Below are positions 5,759 to 5,932 of a stretch of 5,932 nucleotides of DNA, in pieces (position 1 is the first letter of the stretch; the number at the start of each line of letters is the position of its first letter). The position numbers and the translations under genes were made by a program. This DNA is from CAYJAZ01 sp964369185 (lineage in GTDB: Bacteria > Desulfobacterota > Desulfovibrionia > Desulfovibrionales > Desulfovibrionaceae). The stretch is from NCBI GenBank assembly GCA_964369185.1, contig CAYJEN010000089.1:1-5932 (forward strand). Direction: 5' to 3'. The notes under the pieces were generated by a model, which had not been told where the DNA came from, did not search any database, and was given only the letters and a program-made list of their open reading frames with translations.

Positions 5759-5781
5759 CCAAAGGAAATTATTTCCTTTGG
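5759..5781. repeat. Perfect 23-bp palindrome in the ispG leader
   Basis: CCAAAGGAAAT (5759-5769) and ATTTCCTTTGG (5771-5781) are exact reverse complements around a single T. As RNA they would form a 10-bp stem with a 3-nt loop or a slightly shorter stem with a larger loop. GGTTTCC starts at 5754, and a mini-hairpin GCC-GAA-GGC plus a run of nine A follows (5784-5801). The only purine-rich AAGGA-type sequence near ispG is locked in this stem. Confidence 0.75.
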
Positions 5782-5811
5782 TCGCCGAAGGCAAAAAAAA
5801 AGAAAATAATA

Positions 5812-5932
5812 ATGACAAATACAATTAAATTGATACATAAAAGCAAATCACTTCTGCTTGGTGGTGGAAATCCTGTCAGGGTTCAGAGTATGCTTAATAC
5901 GAAGACTCATGATGTTGAAGCGAGCTGTAAAC
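5812..5932 (+). CDS. ispG: IspG, 4-hydroxy-3-methylbut-2-enyl diphosphate synthase, N-terminal fragment
   Basis: Forty codons are visible before the window ends. IspG (GcpE) is a cytosolic 4Fe-4S enzyme that reduces methylerythritol cyclodiphosphate to HMBPP in the MEP isoprenoid pathway. The fragment shows the family start: GGGNPVRVQSM (17-27), then NTKTHDVEASC, matching the usual GG.NP..VQSM.NT.T.DVEAT pattern of the TIM-barrel opening strand. The Fe-S cysteines lie far downstream, outside the window. The ATG at 5812 fits the normal N-terminal length. An in-frame ATG at codon 27 is inside the conserved core and cannot be the start. No good Shine-Dalgarno precedes the ATG, only A-rich sequence with a weak AGAAAA. 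The frame stays open upstream to 5713, but with no plausible start codon. Confidence 0.88.
   Translation, partial: MTNTIKLIHKSKSLLLGGGNPVRVQSMLNTKTHDVEASCK

Larger units (their letters stand above)
5354..5811. other. Structured intergenic region between the SLOG-like gene and ispG
   Basis: These 458 bp hold no credible gene. In order they contain a GC-rich palindromic element (5363-5480), an intrinsic terminator (5505-5535), AT-rich sequence, an ispG promoter (5634-5661), and two hairpins plus an A-run in the ispG leader (5717-5811). All are on the + strand side of transcription. The alternation of GC-rich palindromes with very AT-rich DNA sets this region apart from the other gaps in the window. 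Confidence 0.7.

Noticed and set aside
1..5932. CRISPR array, tRNA or rRNA genes, insertion sequence, defence or phage genes
   Set aside because: No regularly spaced repeats, cloverleaf-like segments, transposase or integrase reading frames or terminal inverted repeats with target duplications were seen. All long frames are accounted for by chromosomal genes.

Overview
The window looks like ordinary chromosome from a low-GC bacterium. I place it tentatively in or near the Desulfovibrionales (delta-proteobacterial sulfate reducers). The basis is recall of family sequences, not a search: the EF-G-like GTPase (P-loop GTGGCGKTS, G3 DIPGD), the SLOG-like protein after it and the M23 peptidase N-terminus all resemble Desulfovibrio-type versions. 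Coding regions are moderately AT-rich and intergenic regions strongly so.

Left part (1-2264). The window opens inside the 3' end of a molybdopterin formate dehydrogenase alpha subunit gene on the + strand. Its last 20 bases overlap, tail to tail, a two-gene minus-strand operon. That operon encodes a membrane-anchored M23 (LytM-type) peptidoglycan peptidase, followed 5 bp later by a PAP2 membrane lipid phosphatase. Both products act at the cell envelope.

Middle (2265-4709). A very AT-rich 375-bp divergent region separates the envelope operon from an EF-G-like translational GTPase. It holds two good sigma70-type promoters pointing away from each other, and their -35 hexamers occupy the same bases (2349-2355). 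The GTPase has all five EF-G domains and keeps the domain IV tip histidine, but it has Asp in place of the catalytic His of the G3 motif. It is therefore a paralogue (EF-G2 type), not the housekeeping fusA.

Right part (4710-5932). A 184-residue protein with SLOG/Rossmann-like glycine motifs follows 89 bp after the GTPase and has its own promoter. A 458-bp noncoding region then holds a long GC-rich inverted repeat, a likely intrinsic terminator, a promoter with a perfect TATAAT, and two further hairpins. It leads into the first 40 codons of ispG (isoprenoid MEP pathway), which runs off the window.

I see no mobile element, CRISPR array, tRNA, rRNA or defence locus, and no clear new multi-gene system. 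The items most worth a second look are the two structured intergenic elements that share the 10-mer TTTTTTCGAG, the shared -35 divergent promoter, the H-to-D EF-G paralogue with its SLOG neighbour, and the hairpin-rich ispG leader that lacks a normal ribosome binding site.
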